Positions 1-9,200 of a DNA stretch of 64,000 bases are shown in pieces. Each line of letters starts with the position of its first letter. Within the stretch, counting starts at the first letter, position 1. The notes under the pieces were generated by a model. The model searched no databases, was not told the origin of the DNA, and saw only the letters and a list, made by a program, of their open reading frames with translations. The translations under genes were made by a program, and so were the position numbers. Source of the DNA: Pontibacter flavimaris (GTDB lineage: Bacteria > Bacteroidota > Bacteroidia > Cytophagales > Hymenobacteraceae); assembly GCF_001907195.1 (NCBI RefSeq), contig NZ_LVWA01000004.1:434001-498000 (forward strand), in the 5' to 3' direction.

Positions 1-254
1 ACAGGCTTTCTGCCTCAGGCAGATGACCCGGAAGTATAAACCCTCCAACAGATGCTTCGGATCTACCAAGGCGAGGGGCGGGAGCCGCGGCAGCGCCGGG
101 CCGCAAGTATAAATCACGGCCACATACGCGCCGCGCTTGTTTTTAGGCTGTAAATCAGTGCTATAGGTGCCGGGTGCGGCAAAGACAGCCGAAACAAATC
201 AACCTCCTGCTAATTTCTATAGTATAAGAAGGCAGTTTAAGTGTAAAAGTACCT
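1..254. other. Left-edge non-coding stretch
   Basis: I see no convincing gene here. The stretch holds two copies of the AAGTATA word (near 33 and 86) and is GC-rich apart from the last 60 bases. It may be the upstream region of the rightward cyanophycinase-like gene and of a gene beyond the left edge. No clear TTG/TAnnTTTG promoter pair was found. Confidence 0.4.
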
Positions 255-1085
255 ATGGGGCCAGTAAAAGGAACATTGATAGCGTTGGGAGGAGGGGATG
301 ACGAGGGCCTGATCAGGCTCATCAGGTCGGAGGTGTGCAGCCTGAGCTCCCGCGTAGAGGTGATAGCCTCGGCTACACCCCGGGTTTTGGATGCCATAAA
401 CTCGGGCAAGGCTTATAAGGAGGCATTTGAGGAACTGGGCTGCACCAATGCCCACTTTATGCATATAGACGAGCAGAACCCTGCCGACACGCCCGAGCAC
501 CTGGAGCGCATCCGCCAGGCCGATGTGGTGTTTTTTACCGGCGGCGACCAGGTGCGGCTGGCCAGTTTCCTGAACGGCACCGAGCTGCTGCGGCTCATGC
601 GCCACCGCTACCGCACCGAGAACATCATCATCTCGGGCACCAGCGCCGGCGCCGCCATCATGTCCGACAGCATGATCTACGACGGCTACGGCCACTACTC
701 GCTCATAAAAGGCGAAATGAAGACTACCGAGGGCTGTTCCTTCATCAAGCATGTGTACATTGATACCCACTTTGCCGAGCGGGGCCGTTTTGGCCGCCTG
801 GCGCACGCCGTCGCTCACGACCCCGAGTACATAGGCATCGGGCTGAGCGAGGAGACGGGTATCATCATCAAGGAAGGCGACCAGGTGGAGGTATTCGGGC
901 CGGGCGTGGTCACGATCATAGATGCCAGCGAGATCCGGTTCTCCAACACCAACGAGGTGAGCGAGAACGAACCTATCGCCGTGGAGAACCTGAAGATGCA
1001 CCTGCTGGTGCATGGCTATCGCTACTGCCTGCGCGAGCGCCTCTTCCAGGCCGTGCCGCAGGAGCCGAGCGAGGAGGTTGTGTAG
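255..1085 (+). CDS. Cyanophycinase-like serine peptidase (family S51)
   Basis: A 276-residue protein resembling CphB-type cyanophycinases, which cleave the Asp-Arg polymer cyanophycin to dipeptides. Visible are the N-terminal beta strand with a GGGDDEG turn (residues 12-18), FFTGGDQ (94-100) and the nucleophile elbow GTSAGA with Ser130, typical of S51 enzymes and their class I glutamine-amidotransferase-like fold. No signal peptide is seen, so a cytoplasmic location is likely. The length fits the family. The ATG at 255 places the first strand (GTLIALGG) close to the N terminus, as expected. No cyanophycin synthetase lies in this window, so the true substrate may be another beta-Asp peptide. 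The gene stands alone and converges with the next one. Confidence 0.8.
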   Translation: MGPVKGTLIALGGGDDEGLIRLIRSEVCSLSSRVEVIASATPRVLDAINSGKAYKEAFEELGCTNAHFMHIDEQNPADTPEHLERIRQADVVFFTGGDQVRLASFLNGTELLRLMRHRYRTENIIISGTSAGAAIMSDSMIYDGYGHYSLIKGEMKTTEGCSFIKHVYIDTHFAERGRFGRLAHAVAHDPEYIGIGLSEETGIIIKEGDQVEVFGPGVVTIIDASEIRFSNTNEVSENEPIAVENLKMHLLVHGYRYCLRERLFQAVPQEPSEEVV

Positions 1086-1194
1086 CAAGGGAGGTTTAGC
1101 TGTATAGTTGGTATAGCCTCAGAAGAGCGTTTCGCAAAAAAGGAGAGTTGCTTATTCGGAGCGATACCTCTTCACCATTCCCAGCTCCCATACT

Positions 1195-1245
1195 TTCTAA
1201 CTCCCAAACTCTCTAACTCTCTAACTCCTAAACTCCCATCACTTC
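1195..1245. repeat. Pyrimidine-rich short-period repeat
   Basis: Degenerate direct repeats of CTAACTCC/AAACTCC-like units fill the gap between the two convergent genes and run to the stop codon of the minus-strand gene. No hairpin terminator is evident. It looks like low-complexity sequence produced by slippage. Confidence 0.5.
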
Positions 1246-2132
1246 CTGTCCTCCTGTTGCAGCTCCATGTTAATGGCTACGCCGGCTTTGGCGCCTTCAG
1301 CGGCGGCAACGATGACCATCTGCATGTCGCGGGCGGCGTCGCCGGCCACAAACAGGCCCGGTATGTTGGAGTGCTGTAGTCTTCTGGTCTTGATCACGCC
1401 TTTGTTGGTAAACTCACAGCCCAACTGCTCACCCAGGTCTGATTGCTGCTTAGCACCCAACGAAAAGAACATAGCCTGCTGCGGACGCTTCTCGCCGTTG
1501 CTTAGCACAATGTACTGCAACATGCCATTCTTGCCCTCCAGCCGCATGATCTTTTCCTTCTGCACCTTCACCCCGTTTCGCTCCAGCAGCTCCAGGTCGT
1601 CGCGGCGCAGGCTGTCGGTGCCGTCGGTGTAAAGGGTTACGTCGTCGCTCCAGTTCTTCATGGCCAGGGCCTGGCCTATGCCTTTGCGCTCCCGGCCATA
1701 GACGGCAATGGCCTTGTCGCGGCTTTCCCAGCCGTCGCAGTAAGGGCAGTGGTGTACGCTTTTGCCGTAGAGTTCCTCCACCCCCTCCAGCTCGGGCAGT
1801 TTGTCTTTCAGGCCTGTGGCCAGCAGCAGCTTGCGTGAGCGGTACACATTTCCGTCCACATCGTTTACCACAAACTCGCCTTTGGTATAGGTGGCGCTTT
1901 CTACCACCACATCCACCAGCTCCACCGCATACTTTGCCAGTTCGGCCCGGCCCTTCTGTATAAAGTCGCGCGGGTTCATGCCATCGCTCGACAAAAAGCC
2001 GTTCATGCTCTGCGACCAGCGGTTGCGGGGCTCACCACTATCAAACACCACCACCTTGCGCCGCGAGCGGCCCAGCAACATGGCAGCATTCAGCCCTGCC
2101 GGTCCGCCGCCTATTATGATTACATCGTACAT
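1239..2132 (-). CDS. Thioredoxin-reductase-like NAD(P)/FAD-dependent oxidoreductase
   Basis: A 297-residue two-dinucleotide-binding-domain flavoprotein. The N-terminal FAD Rossmann motif is GGGPAGL (residues 8-14). A redox pair CPYC (Cys129, Cys132) sits in the central NADPH domain, followed by a second nucleotide-binding stretch with YGRERKGIG, and the C-terminal FAD motif is PGLFVAGDA. This matches the thioredoxin reductase fold. The active-site pair CPYC and the stand-alone position argue for a TrxR-like oxidoreductase of the kind common in soil bacteria rather than the housekeeping TrxB. The electron acceptor is unknown. It is likely cytoplasmic, as no signal peptide is present. Confidence 0.85.
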   Translation of the reverse strand: MYDVIIIGGGPAGLNAAMLLGRSRRKVVVFDSGEPRNRWSQSMNGFLSSDGMNPRDFIQKGRAELAKYAVELVDVVVESATYTKGEFVVNDVDGNVYRSRKLLLATGLKDKLPELEGVEELYGKSVHHCPYCDGWESRDKAIAVYGRERKGIGQALAMKNWSDDVTLYTDGTDSLRRDDLELLERNGVKVQKEKIMRLEGKNGMLQYIVLSNGEKRPQQAMFFSLGAKQQSDLGEQLGCEFTNKGVIKTRRLQHSNIPGLFVAGDAARDMQMVIVAAAEGAKAGVAINMELQQEDRK

Positions 2133-2423
2133 CTTGTTCGTTTTCAGTTCAGGAGTTTCTTAAACGCAGGGCAGCCAAATAAGATAGTGCCTGTGGCGGG
2201 ATAATGTTATACTTCTCCGCGGCCGCCCCGCCTGTTGGCAGTGGCGGCAAGCATTTGCCAGTTTATACTTCGCTGAAGCTGGATGCCTTTGAAAGTATGG
2301 CCGCGGCAGGTACGGATTTATACTTTGGGTGTGATGGAAAGTGGGCTGAACAGCGGTAGATCCACACGACTGGCATGGCCATACTTGCTTTTCGACCCAT
2401 TCTTAAAAATATTTGAAAAAGCA

Positions 2424-2453
2424 TTGTGAGCCGATGGAATAAACATATATTTG
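2424..2453 (+). promoter_or_regulatory. Bacteroidota-type promoter for the OmpP1/FadL gene
   Basis: TTG at 2424-2426, a 19-base spacer and TATATTTG at 2446-2453 match the Bacteroidota sigma-ABfr consensus TTG-N19-TAnnTTTG. The pair lies 41 bases upstream of the ATG at 2495. The rest of the 362-base gap (2133-2494) holds three TATACTT words near 2210-2320 and no gene. Confidence 0.65.
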
Positions 2454-2494
2454 TTTAGAGCAATTATCACCCTACATTAAATAATTTAGACTTT

Positions 2495-3733
2495 ATGAAA
2501 AGCAGAATTTTAGCCTTACTAGGTGGCACGCTTCTTTCGGCGTCAGCCATGGCGGGCGGCTATCAGGTGAACCTGGCCAGCCAGCGGCAGATAGGCATGG
2601 GCCACACCGGTACCGGTATCCAGACAGGCACATCCAGCATCTTCTTTAACCCGGGTGCCATGAGCTACCTGCAGGAGAATGGGGTAACGATTGGGGCAAG
2701 TGCACTGGTTTCTAAAATTGCGTATAGGGCACTGGAGCCGGGCACCGCGGAGGCAGAGGTGGACAACCCCGTAAAGACACCCTTCCAGGTGTATGCGGTA
2801 TACGGCATAAATGATAAGCTGAAGGCGGGTATCGGGGTGTACACCCCTTTCGGTAGTACGGTAAGGTGGGGTGATGAGTGGCCGGGCCGCTTTGGTCTGA
2901 ACGAACTCTCGCTGCAGGCTATTTTTGTGCAGCCTACCCTTAGCTACCAGATTACAGATAAATTAGGTGTGGGTGCCGGCCTGGTGTTGGCTTTTGGCAG
3001 CGTAAACCTGCAGAAAACGCTTCCGGTGCAGGGCCAGAATGGCCAGGAAGGAAAGATTGAACTGGACGGTGGCGCGAACACGGCCTTTGGCTTTAACGCT
3101 GGTATCTTCTTTAAACCTTCCGATAAGCTGTCGCTGGGCCTGAACTACCGCTCCGAAGTAAAGATGGAACTGGAGAATGGCGACGTGACCTTCTCTAACA
3201 TACCTGCGGCCGCCTCAGGTAACTTCCAGCCAGGCACACAGTTCTCCGCTTCCCTGCCCATGCCTGCCACGCTTAGCTTTGGTGTAGGCTTTACACCGAC
3301 CGAAAGGCTGACATTGGCCGCAGACATAAGCCGTGTGTCCTGGAGTGCCTACGAACGCCTGCAGTTCGACTTTACCAAGCCTGTTGCGGGCAATACCTCC
3401 TCCGTGAACGAGCGTAACTACGAGGATGCCTTTATCTACCGTATAGGTGCTGAGTATATGGTTACAGATGCCCTTGCCCTTCGTGGCGGTGCTTACCTCG
3501 ATAAAACGCCTGTGCAGGATGGCTATCTGACCCCGGAAACGCCGGATGCCGATTCGCGCGGCCTTTCCGTTGGCCTGGGCTATACCATCTCCGACAATAT
3601 CAGCCTTGATGCCTCTTTCCTGTACATCAACAAGAAAGAGCGCACCGACCTGGCTAACAAGTCTAACGGTATTGGCGGCACGTTCAAGTCAATCGCCTAC
3701 ATCCCTGGTGTTGGTCTCAACTTCTCATTCTAA
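2495..3733 (+). CDS. OmpP1/FadL-family outer membrane transporter
   Basis: A 412-residue beta-barrel protein. An N-terminal signal peptide ends near ASAMA, and mature sequence begins GGYQVNLASQRQIGMGHTG, the typical N-terminal hatch region of the FadL family that imports long-chain fatty acids or other hydrophobic compounds. Alternating hydrophobic strands, repeated GLNYRSE/GVGFTP-type segments and a terminal Phe (GLNFSF) agree with an outer membrane barrel. It is followed after 15 bases by an SGNH hydrolase lipoprotein, so the two are probably co-transcribed: one as channel, the other releasing acyl chains at the surface or in the periplasm. That partnership is inferred from position. Confidence 0.88.
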   Translation: MKSRILALLGGTLLSASAMAGGYQVNLASQRQIGMGHTGTGIQTGTSSIFFNPGAMSYLQENGVTIGASALVSKIAYRALEPGTAEAEVDNPVKTPFQVYAVYGINDKLKAGIGVYTPFGSTVRWGDEWPGRFGLNELSLQAIFVQPTLSYQITDKLGVGAGLVLAFGSVNLQKTLPVQGQNGQEGKIELDGGANTAFGFNAGIFFKPSDKLSLGLNYRSEVKMELENGDVTFSNIPAAASGNFQPGTQFSASLPMPATLSFGVGFTPTERLTLAADISRVSWSAYERLQFDFTKPVAGNTSSVNERNYEDAFIYRIGAEYMVTDALALRGGAYLDKTPVQDGYLTPETPDADSRGLSVGLGYTISDNISLDASFLYINKKERTDLANKSNGIGGTFKSIAYIPGVGLNFSF

Positions 3734-3748
3734 TTTCTTCTGAAGCAC

Positions 3749-5083
3749 ATGAAAAACTTTATGTATAAATCCGGTATGCTGGCGCTTTTTGCCGGCGTAC
3801 TACTTACAAGCTGCGACCCGGAGATTGATGGCACCGCGCCATCGAAGGGGGATATAAATCTTGAAAAGTACGTGGCTGTAGGTAACTCTCTGACTGCAGG
3901 CTATCAAGATCGGGGCCTTTATCGTGAGGCTCAACTTAATTCATATCCGGCTATACTTGCACAGCAATTCAAGCTTGTAGGTGGTGGAGAATTTACGCAA
4001 CCTCTCTTCGAAGAAAGCCAGGCAAGCGGTAGTGGGTACCTCACATTTGCGGACTTTATAAACGGAAGACCAGTTATCAAGCCAGTGCCAGGTGCAGCCG
4101 TACGAGAAGGAACTACATTGCCTGGAGGGCCTGCTCTTACAAAGTACACTCAGCCCGTACAAAACCTGGGCGTGCCTGGCATCTCAGTTTTAACAAGTGC
4201 CATGAAAGAGTATGGGGCTATTAACCCCTATTATGAGCGACTTTTAGAGCCGGCAGAAGTTGGAACAAAGCCTTACTTCCAGGAAGTGGCGGAGTCAAAT
4301 CCCACTTTCTTTACCATGTGGCTTGGCAATAATGATGTGCTCGGCTATGCTACAGACGGAGGAGCTCCAGCAAGTCCGTTGAGCAACTTGACTGATCCAG
4401 CTATGTTTGGCAATATCTATAAGAACATGGTTGCTACGCTTACAGCCAATGATGCCAAAGGTGTGCTGATCACTATCCCTAATGTAACAGCAGTCCCCTT
4501 CTTCACAACTGTGCCTTATAATGCTCTAGCGCTTACAAGGCAGGGGCAGGCAGACTCGCTGAATGCTGCTTATGGTAGTGGCGCCCTGGGGATCACATTT
4601 AAGGTAGGCCCTAACCCGTTAGTAGTAAGCGATCCTTCCGTTCCAGCACGTGTTCGACAGATTAAATCAACAGAATATGTGCTTTTAACGGCCTTGGACT
4701 CCATTGCTGCGAGAGGCTATGGCTCTAAGAAACCGCTCCCGGATAAGTTTTTCCTGGATGAGACAGAGGTGAAGGAAATTATGGAGCATACCGTAGCTTT
4801 CAACGACATAATAAGAGCTACCGCTAAGGATAAGGGGCTTGCAATGTGGGATGCCAATGCCTTTTTCGAATCTATCAAAGGAGGCTTTAAGCTTGATGAG
4901 GTTACTTATGCTCCGGTATTTGTGACGGGGAACCTGTTCTCGCTGGACGGCATCCATCCAACTCCGAGGGGGTATGCCATTGTTGCCAACGAGCTTATCA
5001 AAACGATTAACTCAACATATAAAGCTAATGTCCCTACGGTAGACGTAACACAGTACCGCGCTATCCAATTCCCAGGTAAGTAA
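3749..5083 (+). CDS. SGNH/GDSL hydrolase lipoprotein
   Basis: A 444-residue secreted esterase-like protein. The signal peptide ends in a lipobox (LLTSC, Cys22), so the product should be lipid-anchored. Block I is VGNSLTAG with nucleophile Ser47; block III is WLGNNDVLG; block V is DGIHPTPRG, giving the catalytic Asp and His. These are the marks of SGNH hydrolases acting on acyl esters. The start is 15 bases after the FadL-type gene and the pair ends at a strong terminator, which suggests a two-gene operon for lipid ester breakdown and uptake. Codon use in this gene looks less GC-rich than its neighbours (more TTA, TCA, AAA), which may reflect different ancestry or relaxed selection. Confidence 0.88.
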   Translation: MKNFMYKSGMLALFAGVLLTSCDPEIDGTAPSKGDINLEKYVAVGNSLTAGYQDRGLYREAQLNSYPAILAQQFKLVGGGEFTQPLFEESQASGSGYLTFADFINGRPVIKPVPGAAVREGTTLPGGPALTKYTQPVQNLGVPGISVLTSAMKEYGAINPYYERLLEPAEVGTKPYFQEVAESNPTFFTMWLGNNDVLGYATDGGAPASPLSNLTDPAMFGNIYKNMVATLTANDAKGVLITIPNVTAVPFFTTVPYNALALTRQGQADSLNAAYGSGALGITFKVGPNPLVVSDPSVPARVRQIKSTEYVLLTALDSIAARGYGSKKPLPDKFFLDETEVKEIMEHTVAFNDIIRATAKDKGLAMWDANAFFESIKGGFKLDEVTYAPVFVTGNLFSLDGIHPTPRGYAIVANELIKTINSTYKANVPTVDVTQYRAIQFPGK

Positions 5084-5106
5084 GCTTCCTGAAAGTATAA
5101 ATCAAC

Positions 5107-5138
5107 AAAAAAGCACCTCCCAAAGGAGGTGCTTTTTT
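5107..5138 (+). terminator. Rho-independent terminator (bidirectional)
   Basis: A 14-base perfect inverted repeat (5107-5120 with 5125-5138) has GC-rich core GCACCTCC/GGAGGTGC, a CAAA loop, and A-run and T-run arms on either side. It sits 24 bases after the SGNH hydrolase gene. It could also stop leftward polA transcripts, which end at 5256. Confidence 0.9.
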
Positions 5139-5255
5139 GTTTGTCTGAATCAGGATTAGCATGTTCAAATGCACGGTAGGAGTAGGGCAACTAGTGCAGT
5201 TGCTTTATACTGCAGAACATCCTATTCATCCAACAATCCTATCAGATCCTGATCC

Positions 5256-8105
5256 TTAATGCGCTTCCAGCCAATTGTCGCCAACGCCAAGGCCAACTTC
5301 CATAGGCACGCTCAGCGGCAGAGCGTTAGTCATCAGCTCCACGATCTTTGGCGTCACGATCTCGATCTCCTCTTTTGGGGCATCGAACAAAAGTTCGTCA
5401 TGCACCTGCAGGATCATGCGGGTTTGCAGCTTCTCCTGGCGCAGGTAATCGTGTATGTTGATCATCGCGATCTTGATGATATCGGCGGCGGTACCCTGGA
5501 TAGGCGCGTTGATGGCGTTGCGTTCGGCAAAGGCGCGGATGGTTTGGTTGCGCGAGTTAATGTCGCGGAGGTAGCGGCGGCGGCCCAGAAGCGTTTCGGC
5601 GTACTCCAGCTCACGCGCTTTCTCGATAGTGGTATCCATGTACTCCTTCACGGCCGGGAACTCGTGGAAGTAGGCCTCAATGATATCGGCGGCCTCGCGG
5701 CGCGCAATGCCCAGGCGCTCTGCCAGGCCAAAAGCCGAAATGCCATAGATGATGCCGAAGTTCACAGTTTTGGCCTTGCGGCGCATCTCGCTATCCACCT
5801 GCTCCAGCGGCACATGAAACACCTTGCTGGCCGTGGAGGCGTGGATGTCCAGCCCGTTCTTGAAAGCCTCTTTCATGGTCGGGTCACCGCTGAAGTCGGC
5901 CATGATGCGCAACTCTATCTGCGAGTAGTCGGCCGAGATGATCTGGTGCTTGCTGTCGCGGGCCACAAAGGCCTTTCGGATCTCGCGCCCGCGCTCCGTC
6001 CGGATCGGGATGTTCTGCAGGTTCGGGTTAGTGGAGCTCAGGCGGCCGGTAGCCGTCACCGCCTGGTTGAAGGAAGTATGCACGCGGCCATCCAGTTCGC
6101 ACACCAGCTGCGGCAGCGCATCGATGTAAGTGGATTTCAGCTTCGTGAGCTGGCGGTGATCCAGGATCAGCCGGACGATCTCATGCTCGCCCGCCAGTTT
6201 CGACAGGATTTCCTCGCCGGTGGCGTGCTGCCCGGTCTTAGTTTTCTTGATCTTGGACTTGCCGTGCAGCTCCAGCCTGTCGAACAGGATCTCGCCCAGC
6301 TGTTTGGGCGACCCGATGTTGAACTGCGTTCCGGCAATCTCGAAAATGCGTTTCTCTATGGTGATGATCTCGCTCTCGAGCTGCGTGGAGAAATCGGCCA
6401 GCGCCCCGGAGTCTATACTTACGCCCTCGTTTTCCACGTCGGCCAGCACCTGCACCAGCGGGTTCTCCACATCCCGGAAGAGCTTCATCAGGCCCTGCTC
6501 CTGCAGCAGTGGCTCAAAGTATAGCTTCAGGCGCAGCGTTACGTCAGCATCCTCGCAGGCATAGTCCGCTACCTCCTCCGGCTCCAGGTCAGCCATGGTT
6601 TTCTGGTTCTTGCCCCTTAGGCCGATCAGGTCGGTGATGGGCACCGGGCTGTAGTTGAGATACGTCTCAGCCAGCACGTCCATGTTGTGGCGCATCTCGG
6701 GCTCCAGCAGGTAATGCGCCAGCATCGTATCAAATATCGGCCCCTGCACCTCTACCTTATACTTCTTCAGCACCAGGATGTCATACTTGATGTTCTGCCC
6801 GATCTTGGAGATGTTCGGGTTCTCCAGCACTGTCCTGAAGTCGTCGATTATACTTTGCGCCTCCTTTACATCATCAGGCGGCACCGGCACGTAGTAGGCC
6901 TCGCCGGGGCGGTAGCAGAACGACATGCCCACCAGCCTGGCCGTGATCGGATCTATGCCCGTGGTCTCGGTATCCCAGGAAATCTCCTCCTGCTTTAAAA
7001 GGTACTGAATCAGGCTTTGGCGCAGCTCCGGCGTGTTGATGAGGTGATAGTCGTGCAGCGTGGTTTTTATACTTTGCATGGAGGCCGGGATGGTGTCCGC
7101 TGCCACCCCTGCCTCTGCCGCAGGGGCGGGGGCACCGAAAAGCGAGGTCTGGTTAGCCGCCGCGGCCTTGCCTCTTCTGCCGGCCTTGGCTGCCGCAGGC
7201 GCGGCAACAGCCGTTTCGCCCAGGCTTTTGCCCAGCACGCGCTGCGTCAGCTGCCGGAACTCCAGCTCGGCAAACAGCTCGGCTATCTGCTCGTCGTTCG
7301 GGCCGTCGTAATGCAGGCCCTCCTCGTTAAAGGCAACCGGCACATCGCAATGAATGGTCGCCAGCTCTTTCGACATCATGCCCTGGTCGGCGAATTTCTC
7401 CACGTTCTCTTTCTGCTTGCCCTTTAGTTGGTCGGTGTTGGCCAGCAGGTTCTCCACGGTGCCAAAGCGCTGGATGAGGCTTTTAGCCGTCTTCTCGCCG
7501 ATACCCGGTATGCCCGGTATGTTGTCCACGGCATCGCCCTGCAGGCCAAGTATGTCAATCACCTGCTCCACGCGCTCTATCTCCCACTTATCCAGTACCT
7601 TCTGCACATCCCATACTTCAATGGCGTTGCCCATAAAGGCCGGCTTGTAAAGGAAGATATTGTCCGTTACCAGCTGGCAGTAGTCCTTGTCGGGCGTCAT
7701 CATGTACACATCAAAACCGGCCTTCTCAGCCTTCTGCGCCAGCGTCCCGATGATGTCGTCGGCCTCGTAGCCGTCCTTGATGAGTACCGGAATGTTAAAG
7801 GCCTCCACGATCTTCTTGCAGTAAGGTATTGCCAGCGAGATGTCTTCTGGCATGGCCTGCCGGTTGGCTTTATAGTCGGCGAAGCTGTCGTGGCGGAAGG
7901 TTTTGGCGGCCGAGTCGAAGGCGACACCAATGTGGGTGGGCTGCTCCTTCTGCAGGACCTCTACCAGTGTGTTGGTAAAGCCAAGGGCGGCGCCTGTGTT
8001 CATTCCTTTTGAGTTGATGCGCGGGTTCTTGCTGAAGGCAAAGTGTGCGCGGTAGATCAATGCCAGGGCATCTAGCAGGAAAAGTTTCTTTCGTGGTTCG
8101 CTCAT
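5256..8105 (-). CDS. polA: DNA polymerase I
   Basis: A 949-residue full-length Pol I, the repair and Okazaki-fragment maturation polymerase. The N-terminal third is the 5'-3' exonuclease (LLDALALIYRAHFAF start, GIPGIGEKTA helix-hairpin). The middle is a 3'-5' exonuclease that keeps its acidic motifs (SWDTETTG, GQNIKYD, YACEDAD), so proofreading is probably intact, unlike in many Pol I proteins. The C terminus has motif A DYSQIELR (about residue 725), motif B RRKAKTVNFGIIYG and motif C QVHDELLFD. An Ala-rich linker joins the exonuclease regions. Several AAGTATA words lie in the reading frame, for example as codons AGT ATA near 6415, 6850 and 7066. Confidence 0.97.
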   Translation of the reverse strand: MSEPRKKLFLLDALALIYRAHFAFSKNPRINSKGMNTGAALGFTNTLVEVLQKEQPTHIGVAFDSAAKTFRHDSFADYKANRQAMPEDISLAIPYCKKIVEAFNIPVLIKDGYEADDIIGTLAQKAEKAGFDVYMMTPDKDYCQLVTDNIFLYKPAFMGNAIEVWDVQKVLDKWEIERVEQVIDILGLQGDAVDNIPGIPGIGEKTAKSLIQRFGTVENLLANTDQLKGKQKENVEKFADQGMMSKELATIHCDVPVAFNEEGLHYDGPNDEQIAELFAELEFRQLTQRVLGKSLGETAVAAPAAAKAGRRGKAAAANQTSLFGAPAPAAEAGVAADTIPASMQSIKTTLHDYHLINTPELRQSLIQYLLKQEEISWDTETTGIDPITARLVGMSFCYRPGEAYYVPVPPDDVKEAQSIIDDFRTVLENPNISKIGQNIKYDILVLKKYKVEVQGPIFDTMLAHYLLEPEMRHNMDVLAETYLNYSPVPITDLIGLRGKNQKTMADLEPEEVADYACEDADVTLRLKLYFEPLLQEQGLMKLFRDVENPLVQVLADVENEGVSIDSGALADFSTQLESEIITIEKRIFEIAGTQFNIGSPKQLGEILFDRLELHGKSKIKKTKTGQHATGEEILSKLAGEHEIVRLILDHRQLTKLKSTYIDALPQLVCELDGRVHTSFNQAVTATGRLSSTNPNLQNIPIRTERGREIRKAFVARDSKHQIISADYSQIELRIMADFSGDPTMKEAFKNGLDIHASTASKVFHVPLEQVDSEMRRKAKTVNFGIIYGISAFGLAERLGIARREAADIIEAYFHEFPAVKEYMDTTIEKARELEYAETLLGRRRYLRDINSRNQTIRAFAERNAINAPIQGTAADIIKIAMINIHDYLRQEKLQTRMILQVHDELLFDAPKEEIEIVTPKIVELMTNALPLSVPMEVGLGVGDNWLEAH

Positions 8106-8407
8106 GGGGCTAATTTAGTCAATTTCGGGCTAATGCGTGGCACAGCCGTGGGCCGCGCCTGCAGGTTTATACTTTAACCCTACCCGGCGGGTTAGCCTGG
8201 CCCGCCACTGCCCCTGTTACGATACAGCCTGCGGGCGCTTCTCTACAAACTGTAGAAAATATCAGCAAAACAACAAATCCGGGAATAAAATTTTTAAGCA
8301 TGAATTGGTATTGATAATCAGATGCTTGCGGGTGTTTGGGGTTTCTGGCACAGTTATCTCATAAGGGAATGGCAGAACAGAACGAATTTATAAACTGAAC
8401 TAACACC
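8106..8407. other. Divergent intergenic region polA / small secreted proteins
   Basis: No gene is supported here. The polA-proximal half is GC-rich with one TTATACTT word (about 8168). The half next to the gene at 8408 is AT-rich (8255-8320) and probably carries that gene's promoter, though I could not find a good TTG-N19-TAnnTTTG match. Confidence 0.35.
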
Positions 8408-8803
8408 ATGAAAAAAGTAACTGTACTAGCGTTTGCCTTCGCGGCATTCGGACTTATATCAACTGAAGCAACAGCACAAACACAAACCAACCCTTCTACC
8501 CAGCAGTCACCACAGTCAGAGCAGGTGCAGCCACAGCAGGATGCTAACAAGCAGCAGATCACGCAAGAGGAGCTGCCTGAGGGCGTGAAGCAGGCGCTGC
8601 AGAACGACGCCCTGAAAGACTGGCAGGTAAGTGAAGTATACAAAGTAGCCCCAGACGCGGCAGCCGGTGCTGAAGCCAAGTCTACGTACGAAATCTTCTT
8701 CACGAACGCTGAGCAGAAGAAAGCGGTAGCCCGTTTCGATGAGACCGGAAAGCCGGTAGCACAGGCTGCGGCAGCTGAGGCGGCAGGAGAAGTAAAAGAG
8801 TAA
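8408..8803 (+). CDS. Small secreted PepSY-like protein, copy 1
   Basis: A 131-residue exported protein of unknown role. The signal peptide (MKKVTVLAFAFAAFGLI...ATAQ) is followed by a Gln/Pro-rich linker and one compact domain starting EELPEGVKQAL, then EVYKV, TYEIFF and ARFDETGKPV. That order (short helix with LP..V..A, then beta strands ending in FDETGK) resembles PepSY-like/BLIP-fold proteins of Bacteroidota. It is paralogous to the next gene downstream, and both sit before one terminator, so they probably form an operon. The length and Ala-rich tail differ between copies. Function is not known. Confidence 0.72.
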   Translation: MKKVTVLAFAFAAFGLISTEATAQTQTNPSTQQSPQSEQVQPQQDANKQQITQEELPEGVKQALQNDALKDWQVSEVYKVAPDAAAGAEAKSTYEIFFTNAEQKKAVARFDETGKPVAQAAAAEAAGEVKE

Positions 8804-8841
8804 CCCTTTCCATTATTTATTAACCCTAGAAACTCATAATT

Positions 8842-9174
8842 ATGAAAAAGATAAGCGTATTAGCATTTGCCTTTGCCCTGGTTGGTTTTACAGCCCAGGC
8901 GCAGGAAGTAGCCACTGAAAATGCCCAGCAGCCTGCCCAACAGGAGCAGGCACAGAACGGTAAGCAGAAAGTCGCCCCCGATGAACTCCCGGATGCCGTG
9001 AAGAAGGCCATCACAACAGGTGAGGAGTACCAGGGCCTGACACTGGGCGAGACCTACAAGGTACAGGGTGCCGAAGAAGGAGCCCCGGCTACCTACGAGG
9101 TACAGTTTGTTAACGGCGAAGAGCAGCCGGTTGTGGTTCGCTTCGACGAGACTGGCAAGAAGATAGAAAGCTAG
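8842..9174 (+). CDS. Small secreted PepSY-like protein, copy 2
   Basis: A 110-residue exported protein that closely parallels the preceding one: the signal peptide MKKISVLAFAFALVGF ends at AQAQ, then a Gln-rich linker, DELPDAVKKAI, ETYKV, TYEVQF and VRFDETGKK. The shared leader and domain show a tandem duplication, with the gene 38 bases after copy 1. The domain looks like PepSY-like proteins, whose Bacteroidota members are periplasmic and of unclear function. It is followed by a strong terminator. Two copies under one promoter may give dosage or paired binding roles; this is inference. Confidence 0.72.
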   Translation: MKKISVLAFAFALVGFTAQAQEVATENAQQPAQQEQAQNGKQKVAPDELPDAVKKAITTGEEYQGLTLGETYKVQGAEEGAPATYEVQFVNGEEQPVVVRFDETGKKIES

Positions 9175-9200
9175 TAAGCCACAAACACTATATATAATCT

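Noticed and set aside
5259..6524. 421-codon frame antisense to polA
   Set aside because: Shadow of the GC-rich codons of polA, where motifs A, B and C are clear on the other strand.
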